Below, piece after piece: positions 63,847 to 64,000 of a stretch of DNA of 64,000 bases. Each line of letters begins with the position of its first letter. The first letter of the stretch is position 1. Under the pieces are notes generated by a model. It did not search any database. It had not been told where the DNA came from and saw only the letters and a program-made list of their open reading frames with translations. The stretch lies in contig NZ_JAPIVT010000006.1 in the NCBI RefSeq assembly GCF_026239735.1, positions 62,001-126,000 on the forward strand, given 5' to 3'. The translations under genes and the position numbers were made by a program. Origin of the DNA: Pedobacter sp. MC2016-05. Its GTDB lineage: Bacteria > Bacteroidota > Bacteroidia > Sphingobacteriales > Sphingobacteriaceae.

Positions 63847-63878
63847 AAAACAGGCGGTCAAATTTGACCGCCTGTTTT
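63847..63878. terminator. Perfect palindromic bidirectional terminator
   Basis: A 32-nt perfect palindrome (each arm AAAACAGGCGGTCAAA or its complement) ends in T-runs on both strands. On the minus strand it is 19 bp after the stop of the CsbD-like gene. Confidence 0.85.
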
Positions 63879-63897
63879 TCATCATCATAACAAATGA

Positions 63898-64000
63898 TTA
63901 TAAGGAATTAATCCACTTTACCAGTTCGTCTCTTCCTTTACCTGTTTTTTGCTGAAGTCTCCCTAATAACTCATCATCTTGCCCCTCATCGTGCTTCAGA
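63898..64000 (-). CDS. CsbD-family protein, partial (5' part outside window)
   Basis: Only the last 33 residues are in the window, ending at a TAA at 63898-63900. They read [20 protein letters not shown] followed by KWINSL, which matches the C-terminus of the short CsbD-like stress proteins of Bacteroidota (typically about 60 residues). Function is unknown beyond stress association. The identification rests on a short fragment. Confidence 0.7.
   Translation of the reverse strand, partial: LKHDEGQDDELLGRLQQKTGKGRDELVKWINSL

Noticed and set aside
1..64000. CRISPR arrays, tRNA or rRNA genes, intact transposons, prophage genes
   Set aside because: I saw no regularly spaced repeats, no cloverleaf or rRNA sequence, and no transposase, integrase or phage structural motif.

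Overview
The window is chromosomal DNA of a Bacteroidota bacterium. AT-rich composition, many SusC/SusD pairs, a hybrid two-component regulator with a Reg_prop propeller, and promoter candidates of the TTG / TAnnTTTG type all point there. The mix of genes looks most like Sphingobacteriaceae (a Pedobacter-like genus). The genus is an inference from general resemblance; no 16S gene is present. I saw no tRNA, rRNA, CRISPR array, intact insertion sequence or prophage.

Layout. (1) 1-4001: a SusC/SusD pair on the minus strand, with SusD cut by the window edge. (2) 4306-12209: ordinary chromosomal genes: M23 lipoprotein, YjbQ, YihY/BrkB membrane protein, secreted alpha/beta hydrolase, VOC protein, DJ-1/AraC regulator, small membrane protein, rpiA. 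(3) 12475-39668: a large minus-strand polysaccharide utilization locus that I read as an alpha-mannan or mannoprotein locus. It holds two GH92 alpha-mannosidases, a GH76 endo-alpha-1,6-mannanase lipoprotein, an unassigned TIM-barrel protein with a GH42-like layout, a DUF4965/DUF1793 protein, two SusC/SusD pairs, an F5/8C lipoprotein, a ROK kinase, three related HExxH metallopeptidases and a LacI regulator. (4) 39873-44712: another SusC/SusD pair without enzymes. (5) 44878-50360: surE, a small membrane gene and lpxB (minus), then an M16 peptidase (plus). (6) 50709-63746: a second, compact locus with SusC/SusD, a cytosolic GH130, an MFS transporter, a secreted protein of unknown function and an HTCS regulator. 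(7) The right edge holds the end of a CsbD-like gene.

How it may work together. In region 3 the palindrome TAAAACGTTTTA occurs four times exactly and at least once with one mismatch. All copies lie in intergenic DNA upstream of locus genes, and the lacI-type gene is beside one pair of them, so a LacI-controlled regulon is likely. GH76 would cut the alpha-1,6 backbone at the cell surface, GH92 enzymes would strip side-chain mannose, SusC/SusD pairs would import products and the ROK kinase could phosphorylate a released sugar. The peptidase trio suggests that the protein part of a mannoprotein is also attacked; this is inference. In region 6 the HTCS probably senses an imported glycan and drives a five-gene operon in which MFS brings an oligosaccharide into the cytosol for GH130.

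The least expected items are the peptidase trio inside the mannan locus, the unassigned TIM-barrel and 571-residue proteins, and a pair of homologous approximately 80-nt intergenic elements (10821-10901 and 12380-12456) whose hairpin is kept by a compensatory base-pair change.
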